From positions 62,001 through 126,000 of the forward strand of contig NZ_JARWNX010000058.1 in the NCBI RefSeq assembly GCF_029868385.1: a stretch of 64,000 nt of DNA, written 5' to 3'. Below, piece after piece: positions 24,906-33,916 of this stretch. The notes below the pieces were generated by a model, which was given only the letters and a program-made list of their open reading frames with translations, did not search any database and was not told where the DNA came from. The stretch comes from Nocardia cyriacigeorgica. GTDB taxonomy: Bacteria; Actinomycetota; Actinomycetes; Mycobacteriales; Mycobacteriaceae. The translations under genes were made by a program, and so were the position numbers. Position 1 is the first letter of the stretch, and each line of letters opens with the position of its first letter.

Positions 24906-24932
24906 AGGTGGCGAAGGGTCAACCGGCCACCT
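24906..24932. terminator. Candidate terminator downstream of DUF1353
   Basis: AGGTGGC and GCCACCT form a 7-bp stem with a 13-nt loop, followed on the + strand by GTTTT. It lies 52 bp past the DUF1353 stop and upstream of the small basic gene, so it could separate the two. Confidence 0.45.
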
Positions 24933-24983
24933 GTTTTCCGCACAGGTACCCGGCGCTCCGAGAGCAGGTTCGCCGCCGTGCCC

Positions 24984-25517
24984 TCAAGCCGACTTCATAT
25001 CCGGGGCGGGTGCGGGTTCGGGACGTCGCCGGGTCATGCGCAGAGCAGCCCAGGCGATGAGTTCGACGAACCAGAACAGGATCAGATACACCGTTACGAC
25101 CACGACCGGGACAGCGAGGAACAGGATCGACAGCACCGCGACGAGCAGCAACAGCGCGATATCGGCCGCAGTGGCGCCGCGCAGCCGGTTGGCGAAACGG
25201 ACCGCCGCCCACATCATCCACCGGCGTGGCACCGAGACGCCGAGTTCGCGCAGCGTGCGGCGGAAGATACCGTCGGCGTCGGCCACGCTCACCACACCGG
25301 AATCGAGCAGATAATCGTGCAGGATCGCGGCTTTCGTGTACGCGCCGTAGCGCGGGATCAACCACACCACCGGACGCGGTACCGACGCGAAATCGGTACG
25401 GAAGCCCGCGGGCACCACGAATCGTTCCGTGGCGCCGCGATATTCCAGCGGTTGCACCACCCGCCAGAACTTCTCGTCGATCTCCTCGACAACGAGCCCA
25501 CCATCAGCGAACGGCAT
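24984..25517 (-). CDS. DUF1353 protein with C-terminal membrane segments
   Basis: A 177-residue protein. The N-terminal 90 residues match DUF1353: VPAGFRTDFASVPRPVVWLIPRYGAYTKAAILHDYLL, then DADGIFRRTLRELGV. This domain occurs in phages and in bacterial wall-associated proteins without an established activity; the conserved H-D pair (ILHDYL) suggests a metallo-hydrolase site. The C-terminus carries two hydrophobic helices (about 121-140 and 140-160), an unusual addition that would tether the domain to the membrane. Start ATG 25517 follows GGGGAGAAGGC. Confidence 0.78.
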   Translation of the reverse strand: MPFADGGLVVEEIDEKFWRVVQPLEYRGATERFVVPAGFRTDFASVPRPVVWLIPRYGAYTKAAILHDYLLDSGVVSVADADGIFRRTLRELGVSVPRRWMMWAAVRFANRLRGATAADIALLLLVAVLSILFLAVPVVVVTVYLILFWFVELIAWAALRMTRRRPEPAPAPDMKSA

Positions 25518-25704
25518 AGCCTTCTCCCCTGAAAGTCCAGCGTATGCACCGATTCTAGGGTCGCCGGATATCTACACGACCGACCGCGAGGCAACGGTTG
25601 GGCCACCATTGGCGACCCGCCCGCGCATCCGGCGAAGGTGGCCCGCCGTCACCCGACCGAGCGGACGCTGCCTTTACCGACCGACGTGGAGGTGAACAGC
25701 GCGC

Positions 25705-26415
25705 TCAGTTCGAATCGCGTTCGGGCGCACCCGGCTGGGCGGAATTTCCCTGCGGCTGGGCCGCATTCCCGTACGGCGGCGCACCGTACATCCCCGGATC
25801 CGTGGGCACCCGGTACGGGTCGTACACCAACGCCGGGTCGTACACGTATTCCTGCACCGGCCGCGAGGCGCCGATGGCGCCCGCGTATCCGGTTCCCAGA
25901 TCTTCCGATGTGCTCAGCGCCGCGAGGAACAACACCACCAGCGAGGCGATCAGCGGTTGCGGCACCAGTGCCAGCCAGGTCCCGACCTCCGGTGGCAGCG
26001 TCACGATCTGGCCCACCGGCGGATCGGCCGGGCGCGGATGGTTCGCCTCGGCGAGGTATTCACCGAGGCGGACCATCGCCCAGCCGCCCGCGATCGAACC
26101 GAACAGCAGGCCCGCGTACGGGATGGGCCCGCGCATCCGCCGCCACCGCCACGCACCGGCTGCCGAGAGCACGCCGATCACCGCGCCTGTGCAGACGAAG
26201 ATCGCCACCGCGTCGAATTGGTGCGCGCTCTCACCGGTGAGCGCGGCACCGCGGCCCGGCTGCACGACGAGCAACTGCTCGGCGGGCGCGAGTAGACCCC
26301 ACGCCACGGCGCCGAGGAGGTTGGCCGCGATCACCGCGGCCGCGATCACGCCCGCCGCGCCCACCTCACGGCGCACGGCGGCGCCCGGGTCCGCCGTCAC
26401 ATTCACTCCGCCCAT
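25705..26415 (-). CDS. DUF2567 integral membrane protein
   Basis: A 236-residue protein with four predicted transmembrane helices (starting AAVIAANLLGAVAWGLLAP, FVCTGAVIGVLSAAGAW, IPYAGLLFGSIAGGWAMV and LIASLVVLFLAALS) and a Pro/Tyr-rich C-terminal tail. It corresponds to the DUF2567 protein (Rv1591 type) that I recall beside bioB in mycobacteria. It follows bsaP closely (35 bp) and is probably in the bioB operon, but a biotin role is unproven. Start is uncertain: the ATG at 26415 or a GTG three codons on. Confidence 0.8.
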   Translation of the reverse strand: MGGVNVTADPGAAVRREVGAAGVIAAAVIAANLLGAVAWGLLAPAEQLLVVQPGRGAALTGESAHQFDAVAIFVCTGAVIGVLSAAGAWRWRRMRGPIPYAGLLFGSIAGGWAMVRLGEYLAEANHPRPADPPVGQIVTLPPEVGTWLALVPQPLIASLVVLFLAALSTSEDLGTGYAGAIGASRPVQEYVYDPALVYDPYRVPTDPGMYGAPPYGNAAQPQGNSAQPGAPERDSN

Positions 26416-26450
26416 GTGCTGGATTATGACCGACAGCCGCGGGCGCTGCG

Positions 26451-26672
26451 TTAGCGGCGCTCCAGACTGGTCGAATCGGTGACGCCGTGCCTGGAGCATT
26501 TGGCCCACCAGCCGTCGGGGTTGACCTGCACGATCATCCGGCGTCCGCAGTATTCGCAGAACCGTGGCGGTTCCAGTCCGAGCGCGGCCGCCTGCGGGAT
26601 CGGATCGTCGAGGCCCGGCACGATCCGTTTACCGGTGAACGGGTTGTAGCGCTCGTCCATATTCGTTGTCAC
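26451..26672 (-). CDS. bsaP: Biotin synthase auxiliary protein
   Basis: A 73-residue protein of the BsaP family (Rv1590 type). BsaP is known in mycobacteria as a small partner that BioB needs to turn dethiobiotin into biotin, and it carries an iron-sulphur site. Three Cys in a CxxC-N16-C arrangement (C39, C42, C59) are visible here (FCEYCGRRM; WWAKCSRHG), together with the N-terminal YNPFTGKRIVPG. It starts 10 bp after bioB, by GTG at 26672 or ATG at 26660, so it is co-transcribed with its partner. Confidence 0.88.
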   Translation of the reverse strand: MTTNMDERYNPFTGKRIVPGLDDPIPQAAALGLEPPRFCEYCGRRMIVQVNPDGWWAKCSRHGVTDSTSLERR

Positions 26673-26682
26673 CGCGGCCGGA

Positions 26683-27696
26683 TCAGAGGGTGTCGTTGAG
26701 TGCCTTGATCGGCATCTTCAGCTCGCCGAGCAGGTCGAGGTCGCTCTCCGCGGGACGGCCGAGAGTGGTCAGGTAGTTGCCGACGATGACGGCGTTGATA
26801 CCGCCGAGGATGCCCTGTTTGGCGCCGAGATCGCCGAGAGTGATCTCGCGGCCGCCCGCGAAACGCAGGATGGTGCGCGGCAGGGCGAGCCGGAACGCGG
26901 CGACAGCGCGCAGGGCATCGGCGGCCGGGAGCACCTCGAGATCACCGAACGGGGTGCCGGGGCGCGGGTTGAGGAAGTTCAACGGGACCTCGTCGGGTTC
27001 GAGTTCGGCCAGGTTGGCGGCGAACTCGGCGCGCTGCTCGAGGCTCTCACCCATGCCGAGGATGCCGCCGCAGCAGACCTCCATCCCGGCGTCGCGCACC
27101 ATGCGCAGGGTGTCCCAGCGCTCCTCCCAGGTGTGGGTGGTGACGACATTCGGGAAATGCGAGCGCGAGGTCTCCAGGTTGTGGTTGTAGCGGTGCACGC
27201 CCATGGCGGCGAGCTGATCGACCTGCTCCTGATTCAGCATGCCCAGCGAGCAGGCGACCTGGATGTCGACCTCGTTGCGGATGGCCTCCACACCGGCGGC
27301 GACCTGCGCCATCAGCCGCTCGTCCGGACCACGCACGGCGGCGACGATGCAGAACTCGGTGGCGCCGGTCTTCGCGGTCTGCTTGGCGGCCTCGACCAGG
27401 CTCGGGATATCGAGCCAGGCGGCACGCACCGGCGACTGGAACAGGCCGGACTGGGAGCAGAAGTGGCAGTCCTCGGGGCAGCCGCCGGTCTTGAGGCTGA
27501 TGATGCCCTCGACCTCGACCTCGGGTCCGCACCACTTCATCCGCACGTCATGGGCCAGGGCCAGCAGCTCCTCGAGCCGGTCGTCGCCGAGCCGCAGCAC
27601 CTCGAGGGTCTGGTCCTGGGTGAGGCCGACGCCGCGTTCGAGCACCTGCTCGCGGGCGGTGGCCAGAATGTCGGTTTTGACGGGTGCCTGGGTCAC
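26683..27696 (-). CDS. bioB: Biotin synthase
   Basis: A radical-SAM enzyme inserting sulphur into dethiobiotin, the last step of biotin synthesis. The 337-residue protein has the radical-SAM cysteines CPEDCHFC (about 72-79) after SLKTGG, the SAM-binding region EFCIVAAVRGP, the [2Fe-2S] region with ACSLGML and EVCCGGILGMGE, and the RFAGGRE motif (about 279-285). Start GTG 27696 is preceded by GAAAGGG. It is divergent from the bioQ gene, with a BioQ operator in between, and followed by bsaP. Confidence 0.97.
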   Translation of the reverse strand: MTQAPVKTDILATAREQVLERGVGLTQDQTLEVLRLGDDRLEELLALAHDVRMKWCGPEVEVEGIISLKTGGCPEDCHFCSQSGLFQSPVRAAWLDIPSLVEAAKQTAKTGATEFCIVAAVRGPDERLMAQVAAGVEAIRNEVDIQVACSLGMLNQEQVDQLAAMGVHRYNHNLETSRSHFPNVVTTHTWEERWDTLRMVRDAGMEVCCGGILGMGESLEQRAEFAANLAELEPDEVPLNFLNPRPGTPFGDLEVLPAADALRAVAAFRLALPRTILRFAGGREITLGDLGAKQGILGGINAVIVGNYLTTLGRPAESDLDLLGELKMPIKALNDTL

Positions 27697-27779
27697 TGCA
27701 CGAATCCCTTTCGTCCGGCCGGGGTGGCCGCCGGTTGTGGCCGCTCGAGGTGGCATCCACGCGGTACGACCATGCAACT

Positions 27780-27792
27780 TGAACGGTGTTCA
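27780..27792. promoter_or_regulatory. BioQ operator 1 (bioB/bioQ)
   Basis: TGAAC-GGT-GTTCA lies between the divergent bioB and bioQ genes. The same 13-bp pattern recurs before bioF and bioA, the only other biotin promoters in the window, which supports the assignment. A TATCCT -10-like element for bioB adjoins it on the minus strand. Confidence 0.9.
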
Positions 27793-27841
27793 GGATAGGG
27801 TAGCTCGAGAGTGAGTCACAACACGACGGGAGGGTTCCAGC

Positions 27842-28432
27842 GTGCAACTGCACCGGTCCGATGTGGTCGACGGCGCCATTGCCATCCTCGACCAATACGG
27901 TCTCGCCGATCTGACCATGCGGCGTCTGGCCGGATCGTTGCGGGTGCAGCCCGGCGCCCTGTACTGGCATTTCCCGAACAAGCAGGCGCTGCTGGGCGCG
28001 GTGGCCGACCGCATCCTCGCCCCCATGGAGGACCCGCTCACCGCCACCGATTGGCCGGGCCAGCTCACCGAACTCGCCCACCGGCTGCGCAACTGCCTGC
28101 TCGCCTACCGCGATGGCGCCGAACTCGTCTCGGCCACCTACGCCTCCCGCCTCACCACCAGCAAGGGCCGGGAACGTTTCGCGGGCGCCGCGATCCGCGC
28201 GGGGATGCCACGCGCCGAAGCCGAACTGGCCGCGTTCACGCTGCTCTATTACGTGCTCGGCCACACGGTCGACGAACAATCCCGCATGCAGATGGATTCG
28301 GCGGGCGCTCTCGCCGAGGCGGACTCCCCACTCGACGACACCGCAACCCCCGACCCCACAGCCCGTTTCGATTTCGGACTGCAATTGTTCGTCGGCGGGA
28401 TCCGGCACCTGCTCGGCACGCGGGTGCGCTGA
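27842..28432 (+). CDS. bioQ: TetR-family biotin regulator BioQ
   Basis: A 196-residue TetR regulator. The HTH spans about 10-50 (GLADLTMRRLAGSLRVQPGA then LYWHFPNKQALL), and the ligand domain has the TetR_C_1-like LLYYVLGHTVDEQ segment. Its location divergent from bioB, with a shared palindrome that also marks bioF and bioA, identifies it as BioQ, the repressor of biotin genes in mycobacteria and corynebacteria. GTG 27842 is the start, though its ribosome site (GAGGGTTCC) is moderate. It likely represses itself and all bio genes when biotin is plentiful. Confidence 0.9.
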   Translation: MQLHRSDVVDGAIAILDQYGLADLTMRRLAGSLRVQPGALYWHFPNKQALLGAVADRILAPMEDPLTATDWPGQLTELAHRLRNCLLAYRDGAELVSATYASRLTTSKGRERFAGAAIRAGMPRAEAELAAFTLLYYVLGHTVDEQSRMQMDSAGALAEADSPLDDTATPDPTARFDFGLQLFVGGIRHLLGTRVR

Positions 28433-28445
28433 GGCGCTGTGTTCA

Positions 28446-29663
28446 TCATGGCCGCCCGGGAAACCAGCGATACATCGCGGCAGCCCCGAGACCGGACGCG
28501 AGCCCGAGCGCGACGGCGGACGCGCCGAGGACGCTCACCGCACCGATCACACCGATCACGATCGGACCGGTGAACATACCGATGTCATGGGTGAGCCGCC
28601 AGGCGCCCAGGAATTCGGCACGGTGGGTGTCCGGGGCGATATCGGCGCCGACGGTCATGATGACGCCGTTGCTCAGACCGTTGGCGAGGCCGAGCAGGAT
28701 CGCCACCGCGGTGAGCCCGGCGACGGTCGAAGCGAACGGGACCAGAAGGTAGCCGAGAGCGAACAGACCCATCGAGGGAACGCCGATGGCCTTGCGGCCG
28801 AGGCGGTCCATCAGCAGACCGGCCGGATAGGACATCAGTACGTCGACCGCACCCGCGATGCCGAAGATCAGCGCCGTCGTCGAGGCGCTGGTGCCGATAT
28901 GCGCGGCCCACAGCGGCAGCAGCGCCTGACGGGCAGCGCGGGCGGCGCCCATCAGCAGGGCGCCGGTGCCGAGTGTGCCGAGCAGCCGCCGATGTTCACC
29001 CACCACCGACCGCATCGTGAGATGCGCGCTCGCTGCGACCGCGCTCGCCGGTTCGGGCATCGCCATCACCATGGCCCCGCCGATCAGCATGGCCACCAGC
29101 TGCACCCAGAGCCCACCGGAGGGACCGCAGGCCGCCACCACCCCGGCGCCGAGGAACGGCCCGGCGAAGAAGCCGAAGCGCATCCATCCCGCCAGCGCGG
29201 AGAAGGCCCGGCCGCGGTCGGCGGGCGGCACCACCGCCACCACATACGACTGCCGGGCCAGGCCCCACACCGCGCTCGCGGCGCCGTTGAGCACCATGCC
29301 GATCGCGAACACCCACACATTCGGTGCGACGATCGCGGCCAGCATGCCCGCCGCGCCCGCGGTCGATCCGAGCGCGATGGCGGCCCGCTCCCCCAACCGG
29401 GAAACCACCCGTCCCGCAGGCAGATCCGCCAGGATCATGCCGAACCCGGACAACGCGACGAGCACACCCGCCAGCCCGATCGAGGCGCCCAACTCCAGCG
29501 CCCGCAACGGGAACATGGGCGCCGCGGCCCCCGCCCCGACGCCGTAGACGGCCGACGGCACGAATACCGCCCAGGCCATGGATCGCAGTCGGGCCGGTGG
29601 CGGCTTCTCCACCACACCGACCGCTGCCGGGTGGTCGAGCCGGTCGCCGCTATCCACGGTCAT
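28446..29663 (-). CDS. MFS transporter
   Basis: A 405-residue major-facilitator protein with about 12 transmembrane helices. The loop 2-3 region reads GRVVSRLGERAA, a variant of the MFS motif A, and a second copy, GLLMDRLGRKAIG, follows helix 8. It resembles drug or small-molecule exporters; no substrate is evident. It ends 13 bp from the bioQ stop, convergent. Start is the ATG at 29663 or a GTG 14 codons earlier; neither has a strong ribosome site. A biotin role is possible by position only. Confidence 0.8.
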   Translation of the reverse strand: MTVDSGDRLDHPAAVGVVEKPPPARLRSMAWAVFVPSAVYGVGAGAAAPMFPLRALELGASIGLAGVLVALSGFGMILADLPAGRVVSRLGERAAIALGSTAGAAGMLAAIVAPNVWVFAIGMVLNGAASAVWGLARQSYVVAVVPPADRGRAFSALAGWMRFGFFAGPFLGAGVVAACGPSGGLWVQLVAMLIGGAMVMAMPEPASAVAASAHLTMRSVVGEHRRLLGTLGTGALLMGAARAARQALLPLWAAHIGTSASTTALIFGIAGAVDVLMSYPAGLLMDRLGRKAIGVPSMGLFALGYLLVPFASTVAGLTAVAILLGLANGLSNGVIMTVGADIAPDTHRAEFLGAWRLTHDIGMFTGPIVIGVIGAVSVLGASAVALGLASGLGAAAMYRWFPGRP

Positions 29664-29825
29664 CGCTGCGCTCGGGACCGCCGCCGAACCTGTCGCCGTG
29701 AGCACGCGGCGAGGTCGGATCGGTGGGCCCCCATGCCCCGGACGATCGCGAGGCGGTGGTCATCGCCCGGACCGAGCCGGTGAGCGTCGCGGCTACGAGG
29801 CAGATATCGAGTACTGCGCCCGCGC

Positions 29826-31175
29826 TCACCTGGCCAGCGCTGGGCGGCGCGCGAACTGGCTCTGCGGACGCGGCAGCCCGAAGTGATCACGCAAGGTGGT
29901 GCCGGTGTATTCGGTGCGGAACAACCCGCGTTCACGCAGAATCGGCACCACCGTCTCGGTGAAGACCTCGAGCCCACCCGGGTAGTACGGCGGCATGACG
30001 TTGAACCCGTCGGCGGCACCGTTGCGGAACCATTCCTCGATGGTGCCGGCGACCTGCTCCGGTGTTCCGGCGAATACGCGATGTCCGCGTGCACCGGCCA
30101 GGCGGTGCAGCAGTCCGCGCACGGTCGGGCGCTCACGCTCGACGATGCCCGCCACCACTTGCAGACGGCTCTGCGTGTTGTCGGTGACATCGCCCGCATC
30201 GGCGAACAGTTCGTAGGGCACCGGTTCGTCGAGCTTCAGATGCCGCAGGCTCTTACCCGCGATGCTTTCCAATTGCGCCAGACCGTATTCCGGCACGGTG
30301 AGTTCGTTGAACTCGCGTTCCAGCCGCAGTGCCCCGGCCTCGGTGTCGGCGATGAACGGGCTGATGCCGGGCAGGATCTTGACATGCTCGGGGTTGCGGC
30401 CGAAGCTTCGCGCCCGTTCTTTGATATCGCGGTAGAACCGCTGACCGTCCTCCAACCGCTGATGTGCGGTGAAGATGGCTTCGGCGTAGCGCCCGGCGAA
30501 TTCCCGGCCCTCGTTGGAGGCACCGGCCTGCACCAGCACCGGATAACCCTGCGGGGTCCGCGCGGAGCTGAACGGTCCGCGCACACGCAGATGTTCGCCC
30601 GCGAAATCGATCCGGTGGATCCGGTCCGGATCGGCGTAGCGCCCGCCGGCCCGGTCGAACAGGATCGCGTCGTCCTCCCAGCTGTCCCACAGCGCGACCA
30701 CGGCGTCGACGAATTCCTTCGCTCGCGCATACCGTTCCCGATGCTCGGGATGCCGATCGAGACCGAAATTGGCTGCCGCCGCCTCGGTTCCGGTGGTGAC
30801 GATGTTCCAGCCCGCCCGGCCGCCGGAGATGTGGTCGAGCGAGGAGAACAGCCGCGCCAGGTTGTAGGGCTCGTAATAGGTGGTCGATGCCGTCGCGATC
30901 AGGCCGAGATGGGTTGTCGCCGAAGCGATCGCGGTGAGCAGGGTGATCGGTTCGAGGCCCGGTGCGGCGTTGTATTCGACATTGGTGCGCAGCGCGGGGC
31001 CGTCGGCGAAGAACACCGCGTCGAAGGTCGCGGCCTCGGCGGTGCGGCCGATCTGCTGGTAGTAGGACGCGTCGTAGATGCGGTCGGCCCCGCTGTCGGG
31101 GTGCCGCCACGCCGCCTCATGATGTCCGGCGGGGTAGATGAACGCGTTGAGACTCAACTGTCGTGGCTCGGTCAT
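29826..31175 (-). CDS. NtaA/SnaA/DszA-family FMN-dependent monooxygenase
   Basis: A 449-residue flavin-dependent LLM monooxygenase of the NtaA/SnaA/DszA group, enzymes that use FMNH2 and O2 to attack organosulphur compounds, aminocarboxylates or similar. Signs are the N-terminal LNAFIYPAGHHEAAWRHP, AATFDAVFFADGP, the SGGRAGWNIVTTGTEAAAANFG segment (about 117-138), QGYPVLVQAGASNEGREFAG and the C-terminal RRPALAR. It overlaps ssuB by 4 bp and is the last gene of the ABC operon, so it probably cleaves the sulphur compound imported by that transporter. A reductase partner is not in the window. Confidence 0.9.
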   Translation of the reverse strand: MTEPRQLSLNAFIYPAGHHEAAWRHPDSGADRIYDASYYQQIGRTAEAATFDAVFFADGPALRTNVEYNAAPGLEPITLLTAIASATTHLGLIATASTTYYEPYNLARLFSSLDHISGGRAGWNIVTTGTEAAAANFGLDRHPEHRERYARAKEFVDAVVALWDSWEDDAILFDRAGGRYADPDRIHRIDFAGEHLRVRGPFSSARTPQGYPVLVQAGASNEGREFAGRYAEAIFTAHQRLEDGQRFYRDIKERARSFGRNPEHVKILPGISPFIADTEAGALRLEREFNELTVPEYGLAQLESIAGKSLRHLKLDEPVPYELFADAGDVTDNTQSRLQVVAGIVERERPTVRGLLHRLAGARGHRVFAGTPEQVAGTIEEWFRNGAADGFNVMPPYYPGGLEVFTETVVPILRERGLFRTEYTGTTLRDHFGLPRPQSQFARRPALAR

Positions 31176-31918
31176 GATGCCTGCTTCACCTGCGCTGCCT
31201 GCGACTCCACTCCGAGCCCGCCGAGCAGCTCCTCTCTGTACCGATTGAACGCCGGATCACTGTGCCGGCGTGGACGTTCCAGTTCGATCTGCCGGTCGAG
31301 GGCGATGCGGCCGCCGTCGAGCACCAGCACACGATCGGCCAGCGATACCGCCTCGTCGACATCGTGGGTGACCAGCAGGACGGCGGGCCGATGTTTGGCG
31401 CACAGCTCCCGCAGCAGGGCGTGCATCTTGATCCGGGTCAGCGCATCCAGTGCGCCGAAGGGTTCGTCGGCCAGCAGCAGCGCCGGTTCCCGCACCAGTG
31501 AACGCGCCAGCGCGACACGCTGCTGCTCACCACCGGACAGTTCGCGCGGCCACGCCTTCTCCCGCCCCTCCAGGCCGACCTCGGCGAGCGCCGCGCGCCC
31601 CCGCTCGGCGGCGCCGGAACCGGTCAACCCGAGAGTGACGTTATCGAGCACCCTGGTCCACGGCAGCAACCGCGAATCCTGGAATACCACCGCCTTTTCC
31701 GCGGGAACCGCCAGCTCACCGGAGCCGGGTACCTCATCGTCCAGTTCGGCCAGTGCCCGCAGCAGAGTGCTCTTACCGGAACCGCTGCGACCGAGCAGAG
31801 CGACGAACTCCCCGCGCGCGATATCGAGATCGACGCCGTCGAGCACCACCCGATCACCGAAGCCGCGGGTGAGGTCGCGGGCGCGAACGACGTTCAGTCG
31901 CCCAGTGTCTGACGCCAT
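31172..31918 (-). CDS. ssuB: ABC transporter ATPase, sulfonate/organosulphur type
   Basis: A 248-residue ABC ATPase of the nitrate/sulfonate/taurine class. Walker A is GRSGSGKST (about 43-51), the signature LSGGEQQR (about 133-140), Walker B LLLADEP and the switch His in LLVTHDVDE. SsuB powers import by SsuC using substrate bound to SsuA. It overlaps ssuC by 25 bp and the downstream monooxygenase by 4 bp. The choice of sulfonate over other compounds rests on the linked monooxygenase. Confidence 0.9.
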   Translation of the reverse strand: MASDTGRLNVVRARDLTRGFGDRVVLDGVDLDIARGEFVALLGRSGSGKSTLLRALAELDDEVPGSGELAVPAEKAVVFQDSRLLPWTRVLDNVTLGLTGSGAAERGRAALAEVGLEGREKAWPRELSGGEQQRVALARSLVREPALLLADEPFGALDALTRIKMHALLRELCAKHRPAVLLVTHDVDEAVSLADRVLVLDGGRIALDRQIELERPRRHSDPAFNRYREELLGGLGVESQAAQVKQAS

Positions 31919-32757
31919 GACAGTGTCTTCCTTTCCACGGTGCGCACCGCGAGATCGCCGAGCAACCCGAGCAGCCCGTAGATCACCAGGCCGACCACGA
32001 TGACGTCGATCTGACCGTAGGTGCGGGCCTGGGTCATGAGGTAGCCGATCCCGCTGGTGGCGTTGACCTGTTCCACCACGACCAGCGCCAGCCAGGAGAT
32101 GGTGACCGCGAGCCGCAGGCCGGTGAAGAATCCGGGTAGCGAACCCGGCAGCGCGATCTTGCGGATGAACGCCGACCGCGACAGGCCCACCGTCTCGGCG
32201 AGTTCGACATAGCGGGCATCGACACTGCGCAGATGCGCGTGGGTGTTGATATAGACGGGGATCAGCACGCTGGTGGTGATGACGATGAGCTTCATCTGCT
32301 CACCGATGCCGAACCACACGATGAACAGTGGGATCAGTGCCAGCGTCGGAATCGAGCGTTTGATCTGGATCGGCCCGTCGACCACCGCTTCACCGAGCCT
32401 GCTCAGCCCGGCGATCAGCGCGAGCACCACACCGATGGCGACACCGAGCACCAAGCTGATCCCGGCCCGCTGCAACGAGGTGAGCAGGTTCGATTGCAGG
32501 CGGCCGTCGGCGATGAGGTCGCCGGCGGTCTGCGCGACCGTCCACGGCGCCGGCAGCGTCTCCGGGTCGAGCGCGCCGGAGGCCGAGCCGATCACCCAGG
32601 CGCCGACCAGCAGGGCGGGACCGAGGGCCGCGCCGAACGGGATCGCCCGGCCCGGCCCCAATTTGCGGCGGGTCCGTCGACGGGTGGCGAGCGCGGGAGT
32701 GGAGCTGGTGCGGGACGCGCGTCCGAGAAAGCCCGCGGGGACGGTGTGTACGGCCAT
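31894..32757 (-). CDS. ssuC: ABC transporter permease, sulfonate/organosulphur type
   Basis: A 287-residue BPD-type permease with six predicted helices and the EAA loop (YVELAETVGLSRSAFIRKIALPGSLPGFF, residues near 178-206) that docks the ATPase. An unusually long basic N-terminus precedes helix 1. Its ATG shares one base with the ssuA stop codon (TGATG), indicating coupled translation. Confidence 0.9.
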   Translation of the reverse strand: MAVHTVPAGFLGRASRTSSTPALATRRRTRRKLGPGRAIPFGAALGPALLVGAWVIGSASGALDPETLPAPWTVAQTAGDLIADGRLQSNLLTSLQRAGISLVLGVAIGVVLALIAGLSRLGEAVVDGPIQIKRSIPTLALIPLFIVWFGIGEQMKLIVITTSVLIPVYINTHAHLRSVDARYVELAETVGLSRSAFIRKIALPGSLPGFFTGLRLAVTISWLALVVVEQVNATSGIGYLMTQARTYGQIDVIVVGLVIYGLLGLLGDLAVRTVERKTLSWRQTLGD

Positions 32758-33848
32758 CAGTTGCTCCCCGGTTCGAAGCTCGCGCCGACCTGGCCGACGG
32801 TTTCGGTGATGACGGCATCGAAACGCAGATCGAAACCATCGGCGGCCGTGACCTTGCGTGGCAGTTCACCGGCGGCGTCGATGGCGTCGACGGTGGCCTG
32901 CTGACGATCGATGAGCCGCTGGTCCAGATGCGGAAAAGTGACGACACCACGGGATTCCACGATGCGGGTGGCGTCCTCGAGACTCACGTTCTGGTTGTCC
33001 ACGTAATACTTCTGCGCCCATTCGGCACGGTTGTCGTTCACCCACTGCCAGGACCGCACATACGCGGCGACCAGCGCGCGGGTGGCGGCGGCCTTGGCCG
33101 GATCACGCACCACCTCGCGGCGCGCGTACAGGTAGGTGAGCCCCGGATAGGTGCCTTCGGTGGCGGCGTCGGGGATCAACGAGGTGCCGGAGGTGCGCAG
33201 GAAGCGAGTGATGTTCGGTTCGCCGAGCGGAGCGATATCGACCTGACCGGTGCGCACCGCGTCGAGGAACTCGGCCAGTTGAATCCGCACCAACTCCACA
33301 TCCGAGGTGGCCAGGCCCGCCTTGTCGAGCAGACGCAGCACCGCCGCCTGCTGTGAGGTGCCCTCGGCGTAGGCGATCTTCTTGCCCTTGATATCGGCGA
33401 TGTCCTGCACCGAAACGCCCGGCGCCACCCCGAATTTCAGTGAGGCCGGGTCGATCTGTGAGGCCGCGATGATCGGCACGTCCTGTTCGGCGGCGAGTGC
33501 GTGGATGGGCGGGACATCACCGACCCACGCCACATCGGCGGCACCCGCGCGGAAGGATTCCAGGATGGCCGGGCCGCCTACGAAGTTGGCGAATTCGACC
33601 TCGAACGGCAGCTTGTCCAGTTCACCCGAGAGCAGCAGCTGATGGCGCAGCAGTTCGGACTGGTCGGCAATGACGAGGGTGGTGCCGGGCGGCACCTCGG
33701 TGGGCAGCGGCCCGTCGACGACCGACCCCGCCTCGGTGTCGTCGGCGGCGCATCCGGTCAGCGCGAACGTCGCGAACGACAGTGCGGCGAGCAGGGCGGC
33801 GGCGGTCCGGGCACGTGGGCCGGTGCGGAAGAAACGAGGTCGAGCCAT
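32757..33848 (-). CDS. ssuA: ABC transporter substrate-binding lipoprotein, sulfonate/organosulphur type
   Basis: A 363-residue lipoprotein with a twin-Arg-rich n-region and lipobox LTGC (Cys33), followed by a periplasmic-binding fold of the SsuA/TauA type: TTLVIADQSELLRHQLL, then VEFANFVGGPAILESFRAGAADVAWVGDVPP (about 83-113), FGVAPGVSVQDIADIKGKKIAYAEGTSQQAAVLRLL and RTGQVDIAPLGEPNITRFL. It is the first gene of ssuA-ssuC-ssuB-monooxygenase. The exact sulphur ligand is not predictable. Confidence 0.9.
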   Translation of the reverse strand: MARPRFFRTGPRARTAAALLAALSFATFALTGCAADDTEAGSVVDGPLPTEVPPGTTLVIADQSELLRHQLLLSGELDKLPFEVEFANFVGGPAILESFRAGAADVAWVGDVPPIHALAAEQDVPIIAASQIDPASLKFGVAPGVSVQDIADIKGKKIAYAEGTSQQAAVLRLLDKAGLATSDVELVRIQLAEFLDAVRTGQVDIAPLGEPNITRFLRTSGTSLIPDAATEGTYPGLTYLYARREVVRDPAKAAATRALVAAYVRSWQWVNDNRAEWAQKYYVDNQNVSLEDATRIVESRGVVTFPHLDQRLIDRQQATVDAIDAAGELPRKVTAADGFDLRFDAVITETVGQVGASFEPGSN

Positions 33849-33916
33849 GCGGGGAATTCAACAATCCGGGTCGCGCCCCGAACACCGTTAACAACAGCGT
33901 GATCCGAACTCCGACC

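Noticed and set aside
29883..32003. 706-codon + strand frame over the monooxygenase and ssuB
   Set aside because: It is antisense to two genes with complete active-site motifs; high G+C makes such frames common.
33879..33891. BioQ-like site CGAACACCGTTAA before ssuA
   Set aside because: It lacks the outer T/A bases of the three true sites and stands before a non-biotin operon; likely chance.
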